Under the pieces are notes generated by a model that ran no database searches, had not been told where the DNA came from, and saw only the letters and a list, made by a program, of their open reading frames with translations. Shown here piece by piece: positions 36,839-44,183 of a DNA stretch of 64,000 nucleotides. The stretch covers positions 1,240,001 through 1,304,000 of the forward strand of contig NZ_JNLQ01000002.1 of assembly GCF_000703165.1 (NCBI RefSeq), in the 5' to 3' direction. Every line of letters starts with the position of its first letter. Position 1 is the first letter of the stretch. A program made the position numbers and the translations under genes. This stretch comes from Butyrivibrio sp. AE3004. GTDB lineage: Bacteria; Bacillota; Clostridia; Lachnospirales; Lachnospiraceae.

Positions 36839-37876
36839 TTACATTGCAACATATTTAGCCATAAGTTTATATGTATTTTTTAAACCATCGATATGAGTTC
36901 TTTCATAGCCATGACTGGCTCTGGTGCCGGGGCCGATGGCAGCATGTCTGATATCAAAGCCTGCAACAAGTGCGGGATCCGCATCGGTTCCATAGTGGGG
37001 AGTAAAGATATCGGGAACATAATCAGCACCTGCTTTTTTGCCTGCTTCTTCAAGTTCTCTAGTCATATCAATGTTATAAGGGAAGCGGCTGTCCTTGCAG
37101 AATACTGAAACCTTGCGCTCTGAACTTGTCTGTTCGGGTCCGATGCAGGCAATATCCAAAGCAAGATAATCCTCAACGTCTTCCGGAACATTTGCTCCAC
37201 CGTGGCCGATTTCTTCATAAAAAGAGATGTATATATACACCTTGCGGTTTAATTCGATTTTTCCATCTTTAATATCGTGAAGAAGCTCCATAAGAACTGC
37301 AACCAGAGCTTTATCATCAATATAATGGGATTTGATAAAGCCATTGGCATAAGTAAATCTGGGTTCAATGGCAATATAGTCACCGATTTCAATTCCAAGC
37401 TTTCTGACATCATCAGCGTTCTTAACGTCCTCGTCAAGAACTACAAATGAATTTGTATCAAAGCTTGCAACTTCCTTGCGGAGCTCGTCCTCAGTTACAT
37501 GGACAGAAGCATTCCTTCTTTGAACACATCCGGTTATAACTTTTCCGGAACGAGTGTGGATACGAACATTTTCACGTTCTGTATGAAAAGCGTAAAGACC
37601 GCCTACGTTGCAGACCTTAATTGTGCCGTCTTCATTTATATGACGAACCATCATGCCGATTGTGTCGCCGTGTGCTGTTATCAGAAGAGGATTGCCTTCG
37701 CCACCTATATCAGCTATAATGCCACCTTTACGAAGGGTAGTGGTTTTAAATCCAAGACCTTCAATTTCTTTTACAAGATAATCCTGAAGTTCATGATATT
37801 GTCCTGTGACTGAATCGATTGACAATTCTTTTTCAAGCTCATCAAGAAATCTTTTTTCATTAAGTTCGTAGCTCAT
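36839..37876 (-). CDS. M42-family metallo-aminopeptidase
   Basis: The 345-aa protein carries the M42 metal ligands: TAHGDTIG (His and Asp), DDKALVAVLMEL (bridging Asp), YEEIGHGGA (catalytic and ligand Glu pair), an Asp in ALDIACIGPEQ, and the terminal His in GPGTRASHGYERTHIDGL. The PDZ-like insertion domain occupies about 70-170. Such tetrahedral aminopeptidases or glucanase-like paralogues act in the cytosol on peptides. AGCGAGG lies upstream of the ATG. It is followed by its own terminator. Confidence 0.92.
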   Translation of the reverse strand: MSYELNEKRFLDELEKELSIDSVTGQYHELQDYLVKEIEGLGFKTTTLRKGGIIADIGGEGNPLLITAHGDTIGMMVRHINEDGTIKVCNVGGLYAFHTERENVRIHTRSGKVITGCVQRRNASVHVTEDELRKEVASFDTNSFVVLDEDVKNADDVRKLGIEIGDYIAIEPRFTYANGFIKSHYIDDKALVAVLMELLHDIKDGKIELNRKVYIYISFYEEIGHGGANVPEDVEDYLALDIACIGPEQTSSERKVSVFCKDSRFPYNIDMTRELEEAGKKAGADYVPDIFTPHYGTDADPALVAGFDIRHAAIGPGTRASHGYERTHIDGLKNTYKLMAKYVAM

Positions 37877-37914
37877 TATTGTTTACCTCGCTTTTATAAG
37901 CATTTTATTAAATA

Positions 37915-37955
37915 AGGCCAAAAGCCTTGCGATTACATGCATGACATTTTGGCCT
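37915..37955 (-). terminator. Inverted repeat downstream of the GGDEF gene
   Basis: AGGCCAAAA and TTTTGGCCT (37915-37923 and 37947-37955) form a 9-bp stem with a 23-nt loop. It lies between the start of the M42 gene and the end of the GGDEF gene, so it may terminate the latter. The long loop lowers confidence. Confidence 0.4.
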
Positions 37956-37998
37956 GATAATAATCATAATGAAAATGACGAATAATGGCAAGGCGATT

Positions 37999-39135
37999 TC
38001 ATGATCGTCTGCGATTGTGTTCAGCGTAGTACTTTGACTTATCTTCATACATTAACTGATCAATTTTTCTGATAAAGGTGTCTTCAGTGTCCGTTTTTAA
38101 ATCAAATGTTGTGCCTCCGATAGAAGCAGAGAGTTCAAAAGGCATAACGGAAGATTGATTGTAGTCACTAATCGCATGTGTGATCTGATCCTTTATTAAA
38201 TCAACAAATTGTGAAGAGGGTGAATCAAGTATGATGATAAATTCATCACCTGCAAAACGTATGATGACACCCTTATTTCCAACTACATTATTGATTATTT
38301 CAGCAATTGCAATCAAAGCATTATCGCCTTCGGCATGGGAAAAATCATCATTTATCTGTTTGAAACCATTCATATCAAGCATCAGAGCGCCGAATTTTCC
38401 TCCGCTTCTACGGATTGAATCGTAGACCTCTGATAAGTAATAACGATTAAATGCGCCCGTCAATTTATCACAATAGATGCTTTCATTTTGAAGTGATACG
38501 GTAATACAGCAGATTGCCACACCGACACAGGGCCATATAAGAGATGTCCCATAAAATATTGATTGAATAGTCATTCCTGTAAATATTGGAACGAGAAACT
38601 GCCAGGCAGGGAAAAACCTGAGAAAATGGCCTTTCCTTTTCGCAACAAGGTAAACATAAAGTCCATAAAGCAGGAAAAACAGCTCAACTAAAATAAAGAA
38701 CCAATATAAGGATAGTCTGTGGTAAGTACTTGTTTCATCTACATAAAAAACAATCGGTTTGAAGATGTTTATAATAAGAATTATAACCTCACAGCTACAA
38801 AGAGCCTTTATTATCAATAACTGTTTTTGAGAAAGCTTTTCATGTATATGGCGTACGATTAGCGTAATATAGGCAGGACCGAGTATGACGTTCAGGGCAA
38901 AGAGAATTGTGTTTGAAAAGAGCACAAGAAAATAGTAGAGTTTCCCCGGCTTGCCATCTGAGTAAAATGCTATAGGGTCTACAAAGCAGCCACATATATC
39001 TGCCAGGATCATGACCAGAATAATGTGACTTTCGGAATTCTTGGTCTGTATACGCCAGCCTCTGCTAAAGAGTAGTACAGTCATTAGCAGAAAGCCTACT
39101 ATATTTGAGGACAAAACTGAAACGATATTTATCAT
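37999..39135 (-). CDS. Membrane-bound GGDEF diguanylate cyclase
   Basis: Six to seven membrane helices (about residues 1-205) form an integral sensor region without a large extracellular loop. The C-terminal GGDEF domain (about 215-375) has DKLTGAFNRYYL, LMLDMNGFKQINDDFSHAEGD (metal-binding Asp) and the active-site loop as RFAGDEFIII, an AGDEF variant that is usually active. It would make cyclic di-GMP. The frame is open 20 codons further upstream, but TAAGGA stands about 11 nt before the ATG at 39135, so I prefer that start. No EAL gene is nearby. c-di-GMP could control the polysaccharide locus to the right, but there is no direct evidence. Confidence 0.88.
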   Translation of the reverse strand: MINIVSVLSSNIVGFLLMTVLLFSRGWRIQTKNSESHIILVMILADICGCFVDPIAFYSDGKPGKLYYFLVLFSNTILFALNVILGPAYITLIVRHIHEKLSQKQLLIIKALCSCEVIILIINIFKPIVFYVDETSTYHRLSLYWFFILVELFFLLYGLYVYLVAKRKGHFLRFFPAWQFLVPIFTGMTIQSIFYGTSLIWPCVGVAICCITVSLQNESIYCDKLTGAFNRYYLSEVYDSIRRSGGKFGALMLDMNGFKQINDDFSHAEGDNALIAIAEIINNVVGNKGVIIRFAGDEFIIILDSPSSQFVDLIKDQITHAISDYNQSSVMPFELSASIGGTTFDLKTDTEDTFIRKIDQLMYEDKSKYYAEHNRRRS

Positions 39136-39255
39136 AATTATATAATTCCTTACGATTAAACATTTATTTATTGTACAAATTAATGTTAAAATCACATAAT
39201 TAACAAGTCAACAAATAAAGATAAAAAATTATTAAAAAAAATTTTTAAAAAGTTG

Positions 39256-39284
39256 TTGACATAAATTCATTGTCGAGATATACT
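39256..39284 (+). promoter_or_regulatory. Sigma-A promoter of tRNA(CAU)
   Basis: A perfect TTGACA (39256-39261) and TATACT (39279-39284) are 17 nt apart, 42 nt upstream of the tRNA. Confidence 0.85.
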
Positions 39285-39326
39285 AATCAAGTCGTCGGCG
39301 AGAGACGATAACAAATAAATAGAGAT

Positions 39327-39400
39327 GGCGAGATAGCTCAGTTGGCTAGAGCACGCGGTTCATACCCGCGGTGTCGAGGGTTCGAATCCCCCTCTCGCTA
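39327..39400 (+). tRNA. tRNA-Met (anticodon CAT)
   Basis: Acceptor GGCGAGA (39327-39333) pairs with TCTCGCT (39393-39399, one G-U); D stem GCTC/GAGC; anticodon stem CGCGG/CCGCG with loop TTCATAC (CAT at 39361-39363); T loop TTCGAAT. Discriminator A (39400). The T stem has one A-C mismatch. The anticodon stem lacks the three G-C pairs of initiator tRNA, so it is elongator Met; a lysidine-type Ile2 tRNA cannot be excluded by eye. Confidence 0.9.
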
Positions 39401-39409
39401 CTAAAAAAA

Positions 39410-39443
39410 TAGAACTTAGATTTTTCTAAGTTCTATTTTTTTA
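39410..39443 (+). terminator. Terminator of tRNA(CAU)
   Basis: TAGAACTTAGA (39410-39420) pairs with TCTAAGTTCTA (39425-39435), followed by a T tract. Confidence 0.92.
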
Positions 39444-39469
39444 TATCGGAAAGCGGATTAGGACTCATA

Positions 39470-39550
39470 GAGATTGCGGGTCCCCGCGGTGGAGAGGGCG
39501 CTGGCGGTCCGGGGGACCGCCGCTTAGCGCGGACCGAAGCGGAGCGTAGA
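39470..39550 (+). other. GC-rich hairpin insert between two tRNA 3'-end copies
   Basis: This roughly 80-bp block is strikingly GC-rich in an AT-rich context. It contains GCGGG-tc-CCCGC (39476-39487) and a perfect GCGGTCC-ggg-GGACCGC hairpin (39504-39520), followed by GCGGACCGAAGCGG. No coding sense is seen. It replaces what would be the 5' part of a second tRNA copy. Confidence 0.6.
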
Positions 39551-39660
39551 TCGAATCCCCCTCTCGCTACTAAAGAATAGAACTTAGAAATTTTCTAAGT
39601 TCTTTTTTTTATATCGAAAGACGGATTCGAACACATAGATACCGCGAAAAAGCGCATTTT
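39551..39660 (+). repeat. Duplicate of tRNA(CAU) 3' end plus terminator
   Basis: The 24 bp at 39551-39574 are identical to 39382-39405 (T arm, acceptor 3' strand and flank). The similarity continues through a second copy of the terminator hairpin (AGAACTTAGAAA/TTTTCTAAGTTCT, 39579-39603) and about 50 bp beyond (ATATCGAAAGACGGATT versus ATATCGGAAAGCGGATT). No full second tRNA can fold here. It is either an attachment-site-like scar or a broken tandem tRNA copy. Confidence 0.85.
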
Positions 39661-39675
39661 TAAAATTCTAACAAT

Positions 39676-39705
39676 TTTGTTGGAATTTGTTGGACATTTG
39701 TTGGA
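39676..39705 (+). repeat. Three phased TTTGTTGGA repeats
   Basis: TTTGTTGGA occurs at 39676-39684, 39686-39694 and 39697-39705, spaced about one helical turn; a fourth TTTGTTGGAC lies at 41214-41223 on the far side of the IS630 element. The remaining sequence to 39898 is AT-rich with nothing else recognised. Confidence 0.7.
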
Positions 39706-39898
39706 CACGGATAAATATAATACTAAAAGTCAGGATGCAGTGCCCTAAGGGACATTCTGAGCTCTGGTATGAATATTTATTACACAAAAGACAAATTTAT
39801 AAAAAATAATATTTCAATTTTGATAGAATTGCCAATATTCATTCGGAAAACAATTTGATAAAATTGAATAAAGTATAAGCTAGTATAACCGTTATTAA

Positions 39899-41089
39899 TT
39901 AACTCGACTGTTTAACTAGCAAAGTGTCAACTATAACCTCTTCACTGGGATCAATCTCTTCAAGCTTATATTTCCAATGATAAACAACAGGGTTTTCGTT
40001 GATCTCATCAAAATATTTATAGATTCGCGCTACAAGTTCTTCTTTGGTTTTTACTCGTATTCCTTTTAAAGCTTGGCGAGTAAGCTTACTGAAGAATCCC
40101 TCTACAAGATTGAGCCAAGAACCATGTTTGGGAGTGAATACAAATTCAAATCTTCCAGGGACAGTAGCAAGATATTTTCTTGTTTCCTCGGAAGAGTGAA
40201 CCTTCAGATTATCAAGTACCAACCGAATCTTATCTCCTTTTGGGTACTTCATATCCAACTGCTTTAGGAACTCGATGTAATCCTTGCTGTTATGGGATTC
40301 CCTTACTAACGGGATTGCTTCGCCAGTTTGCAGGTCTATTCCTGCAAGCAAAGAAACTGTGCCAAGCCTTTTATACTCGTAGTCTCTGCTGATTGTTTTG
40401 TGCTTATCATCTGGTGCAAGATCATCAGAAGTAGTAGCAATGGCCTGAATACCTGGCTTTTCATCATATGAAAGCACATGTACAACTTGTCCATCCTCAG
40501 AAAATGGCTTTAGTTTACCATCCTCGTCGAACTGCAGTGAAAGCTGCTTATATACAAGAAGTACATTATGCATCTTACTTTCAAAATCAGGATCACGATT
40601 CTCGCAGTAATATGTGATCTTATTAGGCTTAATATCTGCTTCTTCAAGTATTGTACGAACCTTGGATTGGCTGATTGTAGATAGCCTTAAATGTCCAGCC
40701 TGCTCAGCATATTTGTTGATGTGCTTGGTCAGCAGCGCTCTGGTCCATACCTCGGCTGCATAGCCTAAATCAACAGGCTTTTGGCATGCAAGATTGATGA
40801 TCCATGCTTTTTCATCATCTGTAATCTCTGCATTCCTGCCGCGGCCAGGAGCATCGAAGAGGGCATTTTCAACACCACCTTCTTTGAATTTTTTCAAGCA
40901 TAATAAAACGCTGCATCTATTGATGCCTACTTTATCTGCTATTACATCAATTGGTGTTGCGTCAGCACGAAGCAATAGAATTCGGGCTCTTCCAACGGTT
41001 TGCGCCTGAATGGTTCTGGAACGTGTTTGCAGTTCTAAGTATTCTCGTTCCTCTGCTGTAAGTGTTATTGCTTCTGCTTTTCTACCCAT
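39899..41089 (-). CDS. IS630-family DDE transposase
   Basis: An N-terminal helix-turn-helix region (about 10-110) includes INRCSVLLCLKKFKEGG. The DDE catalytic domain shows LSYDEKPG (first Asp), RLVLDNLKVHSS (second Asp) and TPKHGSWLNLVEGFFS (Glu), the IS630 pattern. GGAGGTT stands 8 nt before the ATG at 41089; an upstream TTG at 41104 lies inside that ribosome site and is unlikely. The reading frame reaches the inverted repeat without a stop: its TAA uses the TA of the target duplication plus one flanking base. No damage is visible, so the element may be active. Confidence 0.93.
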   Translation of the reverse strand: MGRKAEAITLTAEEREYLELQTRSRTIQAQTVGRARILLLRADATPIDVIADKVGINRCSVLLCLKKFKEGGVENALFDAPGRGRNAEITDDEKAWIINLACQKPVDLGYAAEVWTRALLTKHINKYAEQAGHLRLSTISQSKVRTILEEADIKPNKITYYCENRDPDFESKMHNVLLVYKQLSLQFDEDGKLKPFSEDGQVVHVLSYDEKPGIQAIATTSDDLAPDDKHKTISRDYEYKRLGTVSLLAGIDLQTGEAIPLVRESHNSKDYIEFLKQLDMKYPKGDKIRLVLDNLKVHSSEETRKYLATVPGRFEFVFTPKHGSWLNLVEGFFSKLTRQALKGIRVKTKEELVARIYKYFDEINENPVVYHWKYKLEEIDPSEEVIVDTLLVKQSS

Positions 41090-41149
41090 GATATTAACCT
41101 CCAAATAGCTATATAAAGATTATATCATGGGGCATTAATACAGTCGAGT
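39902..41149 (-). mobile_element. IS630-family insertion sequence, apparently intact
   Basis: ACTCGACTGT (39902-39911) and its inverted copy ACAGTCGAGT (41140-41149) bound 1248 bp and are each flanked by TA (39900-39901 and 41150-41151), the target duplication of IS630/Tc1 elements. One transposase gene fills the element. Confidence 0.92.
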
Positions 41150-41226
41150 TATTTAAAAACATTTATACTAGTATTTAGAAGTGTTTTGGGATTTACACAA
41201 TTAAATGTAGTTATTTGTTGGACAAC

Positions 41227-41276
41227 AACAAAGTCGGAAAACCTTTGTAATATCAGCGTTTCCGGCTTTGTTTTGT
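41227..41276 (+). terminator. Terminator before the polysaccharide locus
   Basis: AACAAAGTCGGAAA (41227-41240) pairs with TTTCCGGCTTTGTT (41259-41272), 14 bp with one G-U, followed by TTGTTAT. It has no intact gene before it on the + strand. The rest of the 336-bp gap (to 41486) is AT-rich and must hold the locus promoter, but no convincing -35/-10 pair stands out. Confidence 0.7.
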
Positions 41277-41486
41277 TATATCGATGTTTTTTGTAACTTT
41301 TGTGTAAATACACTAGTTTAATGATTGCCTGATTGTGCAAAAAGGACAAAAAGTATTATTTTTATTTAGTGTAATAGATTTTTACATTGGTAAAGGTGTA
41401 TATTTATTACAATATTGTTAGAATTATAAACTTTCTATAAAGAGAGTAAAAAGAAATTTATACAATATCTTATGGGGGAAAACTGA

Positions 41487-41954
41487 ATGAAAGGTACGAA
41501 CAAAGTAGCATTTGTTGCATCATCAGGTGGGCATCTTGAGGAGATATCCAAACTGAAGGGGATTGAGAAAAAGTATGATAGCTTTCTTATAACGGAGAAA
41601 AGCGGATTTGAAATCAAGGATTTCTGTGATAAGAAGTACTATGTACCTAAGATGGACAGAAAACAGGTTTTGTTTTTTCCTAAGTTTATTTGGCTGTTCA
41701 TGAGAGCAATTCATATACTGGCAAAGGAAAAGCCTGAGTTTGTAATAACGACAGGAGCGCTTATAGCATATCCGTTTTGCGTTGTTGGAAAATTATTGGG
41801 ATTTAAGGTCATCTATATTGAGTCCTTTGCAAGAGTCAATAATCCTTCATTAACTGGAAGGCTTGTCTACAATATGGCAGACCTTTTTATGGTACAGTGG
41901 GAAGATATGCTTGAAAACTATCCCAAATCCATGCTTGGTGGTGAAATGTTCTGA
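41487..41954 (+). CDS. Alg14/PssD-like glycosyltransferase subunit
   Basis: The N-terminus VAFVASSGGHLEEISKL is the hallmark of Alg14/PssD/Cps14F, the membrane-anchoring and acceptor-binding half of a two-part GT28-like transferase. A hydrophobic stretch FVITTGALIAYPFCVVGKLLG (positions about 91-111) would sit at the membrane. With the Alg13-like next gene it should add the second sugar to the lipid-linked first sugar. GGGGG precedes the ATG by 8 nt. The stop codon overlaps the next frame. Confidence 0.9.
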   Translation: MKGTNKVAFVASSGGHLEEISKLKGIEKKYDSFLITEKSGFEIKDFCDKKYYVPKMDRKQVLFFPKFIWLFMRAIHILAKEKPEFVITTGALIAYPFCVVGKLLGFKVIYIESFARVNNPSLTGRLVYNMADLFMVQWEDMLENYPKSMLGGEMF

Positions 41955-41980
41955 TGGTTCGTATCAAGGAGGCATATAAC

Positions 41981-42463
41981 TTGATCTTTGTAACACTGGG
42001 AACTCAGAAATTTCAAATGAACAGATTGATCAAGGCAGTAGATGATCTGGCAGGTAGCGGAGTAATAAAGGAAGAATTCTTAATACAGTCCGGATCATCT
42101 ACATATAAACCTAAATATTGTAAGCATATTGGTTATATGGATTCTGAAGAATATGCGGATAATATCAGAAAGTGCAGCCTGCTTATTACACATGCGGGAG
42201 TGGGCACGATTATTACAGGTATAAAAGCCGATAAACCTGTAGTTGTGGTTCCAAGACTTGCCAAATTCGGCGAGCATGTTGATGACCATCAGACTCAGAT
42301 TGCAGAGGCTTTTTCAGAAAAAGGTTCTGTGCTTTACTGTCACGATATTGAAGAGCTTGCAGATTATATTGAAAAGGCAAGGTTATTTAATTTTCAGCCC
42401 TACGAGGTTAAGGGAGAGAATGTGGAGGAGAAAATCTTGCACTTTATGGAAATGTTTGACTAA
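41981..42463 (+). CDS. Alg13/PssE-like glycosyltransferase subunit
   Basis: This 160-aa protein begins MIFVTLGTQKFQMNRLIKAVD, as Alg13/PssE/Cps14G do, and has the donor-nucleotide motif ITHAGVGTI near residue 74. It is the catalytic half working with the Alg14-like partner just upstream. The frame is open to an ATG at 41954, but AAGGAGG (41966-41972) is 8 nt before a TTG at 41981 and the family N-terminus starts exactly there, so I choose TTG. Confidence 0.9.
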   Translation: MIFVTLGTQKFQMNRLIKAVDDLAGSGVIKEEFLIQSGSSTYKPKYCKHIGYMDSEEYADNIRKCSLLITHAGVGTIITGIKADKPVVVVPRLAKFGEHVDDHQTQIAEAFSEKGSVLYCHDIEELADYIEKARLFNFQPYEVKGENVEEKILHFMEMFD

Positions 42464-42475
42464 GGTTGAGGGGAA

Positions 42476-43879
42476 ATGAATCGTAGTAACAGGGGGGCGA
42501 ACACAAATGTTGCCCAGATGATCGTAGACATTGCTTTAGTGTATTTGGTCTATGTTTTTGAAAAAGCTTTATTTGGAGATTATCTCAGGGAAGCAACATA
42601 TTTAAAGTGCTTTGCACTTGTTATAGTTTTTGGGGTAGTCTATATCCTGGCTAACAAAGAAGCCAGACTATATGACGTCACTCTATTCTTTTACATGGAT
42701 CGGTTTTGGAAACTTCTTAGTAAATCTTGGCTTCTAGCATCAATCACTACAATTGTTTTCATGTATATTTATAATCCCGGAGCGGGTGCCAGAAAGTTCC
42801 ATTTGCATTATCTTTTGCTGGCTTATGTCACTATTTGCCTAAATATGCTTTTTAGCAGGTTCTTTCAGATAGCAACATCTAATTACAGGGCTCCGAAATC
42901 TGCATTTGTCGGTGTTTTTGAAGAGTATGAGAAATTCAATTATTACCTTAATAAAACAAGTGTCAGATTGGATAATGTAGGATACATACTTAAATCAGGA
43001 GAGCTTGAGAAGAAGGTTTTCAATGTTCTCGGAAATCTGTCTGATTTGGAGAAAATTCTTCGTAATTATGAGATTGATAATATATTTTTCATGATTCATG
43101 AAAATGATAATCTCGCTAACATACAGGATTATATTGATATATGCCTTGAAATGGGCGTTACGGTAAAGGTGATAATGAATGTACACGGAAGCCGTCTGAT
43201 GAACAGACCTAACAGTTATGTCAGTTCGGTCGGTACGTATCCGCTTATTACGTATCATACAATTACGCTTAATACTTATGAGCAGTTTATTAAAAGACTG
43301 GCAGATGTTTTGATCAGTCTGTTTGGAATCATTGTAACATTGCCAATCATGCTTATTACAGCAATAGCGATAAAACTTGAATCTCCGGGGCCAATATTGT
43401 TTAGGCAGACTAGAGTGGGACAGAACGGAAGAAACTTTTCTATATATAAATTCAGAAGCATGTGTGAGAATGCTGAAAGTTTGAAGAAAGACCTTATGGA
43501 TAAAAATGAAATGGATGAGGTCATGTTCAGTATTAAGAACGATCCGCGAGTAACCAAAGTCGGTAAGTTCATAAGAAGGACAAGCATTGATGAGCTTCCA
43601 CAGTTTTTTAATGTTATAAAAGGGGATATGAGTATAGTTGGTACGAGACCGCCGACGCTCGATGAAGTCTCGCAATACAGAAGAAGCCAGTGGCGCCGAA
43701 TCAGCATCAAGCCCGGTATCACAGGCATGTGGCAGGTCAGTGGTCGAAATGACATAACAAGCTTTGAAAAGGTTGTTGAGCTTGACCTAGAGTACATAGA
43801 CAATTGGAGTCTTATGCTCGACTTTAAGATTATTCTTAAAACAGTAAAAGTTTTAATTAGCAGGAGGGGAGCATATTAA
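42476..43879 (+). CDS. Polyprenyl-phosphate sugar-1-phosphate transferase (priming enzyme)
   Basis: Four to five N-terminal membrane helices (about 10-130) and a CoA-binding-like middle region precede the bacterial sugar-transferase domain (about 275-467) with IYKFRSMCENAE, RRTSIDELPQFFNVIKGDMS, GTRPP and PGITGMWQVSGRN. This is the WcaJ/CpsE family, which loads the first sugar phosphate onto undecaprenyl phosphate. It starts the repeat unit that later genes extend. GAGGGG stands before the ATG. Confidence 0.94.
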   Translation: MNRSNRGANTNVAQMIVDIALVYLVYVFEKALFGDYLREATYLKCFALVIVFGVVYILANKEARLYDVTLFFYMDRFWKLLSKSWLLASITTIVFMYIYNPGAGARKFHLHYLLLAYVTICLNMLFSRFFQIATSNYRAPKSAFVGVFEEYEKFNYYLNKTSVRLDNVGYILKSGELEKKVFNVLGNLSDLEKILRNYEIDNIFFMIHENDNLANIQDYIDICLEMGVTVKVIMNVHGSRLMNRPNSYVSSVGTYPLITYHTITLNTYEQFIKRLADVLISLFGIIVTLPIMLITAIAIKLESPGPILFRQTRVGQNGRNFSIYKFRSMCENAESLKKDLMDKNEMDEVMFSIKNDPRVTKVGKFIRRTSIDELPQFFNVIKGDMSIVGTRPPTLDEVSQYRRSQWRRISIKPGITGMWQVSGRNDITSFEKVVELDLEYIDNWSLMLDFKIILKTVKVLISRRGAY

Positions 43880-43883
43880 AACT

Positions 43884-44153
43884 ATGAGGATTGATAGAAA
43901 AGAAAAAATTTCACTAAAAAAGAGACTAAAAGTAACTGATATCTCCGGAGAAAAGGTAATGATAGATTTCGACTCTGGAAAGTATTTCATGATAAAAGGA
44001 TCCGGAAATGATATCTGGGATATGATTCAGGATGAGATTACGGTTGATGAGATTATTCAGAATCTTTTGAATGAATTTGAGGTTTCGGAAGAGGAATGTG
44101 AGAAGTCAGTGTTTGAGTTTTTGGAGAAACTTAAAGAATATGAGTTTATTTAA
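43884..44153 (+). CDS. PqqD-like peptide-recognition protein
   Basis: The 89-aa protein matches the PqqD/RRE fold: LKVTDISGEKVMIDFDSGKYFMIKG (beta hairpins) then NDIWDMI, EITVDEIIQNLLNEFEVSEEECEKSVFEFLEKL (helices). PqqD-like domains bind leader peptides of RiPPs and deliver them to modifying enzymes; in lasso-peptide clusters the B1 protein has this fold. In a capsule locus it is out of place. A lasso-B2-like pseudogene is found 14.3 kb downstream in the same locus. The ribosome site GGAGGGG lies inside the end of the preceding gene, with long spacing (about 15 nt). Confidence 0.82.
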   Translation: MRIDRKEKISLKKRLKVTDISGEKVMIDFDSGKYFMIKGSGNDIWDMIQDEITVDEIIQNLLNEFEVSEEECEKSVFEFLEKLKEYEFI

Positions 44154-44183
44154 TAGCATGAAGCTCATGGTGGAGGAAAATCG

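Noticed and set aside
39551..39574. Second tRNA gene
   Set aside because: Only the T arm and acceptor 3' strand are present; upstream sequence is a GC-rich hairpin block and no D or anticodon arm can form.
41277..41486. Clear promoter for the polysaccharide locus
   Set aside because: Several AT-rich hexamers occur (TTTACA, TTATAA), but none gives a convincing pair at 16-18 nt spacing.
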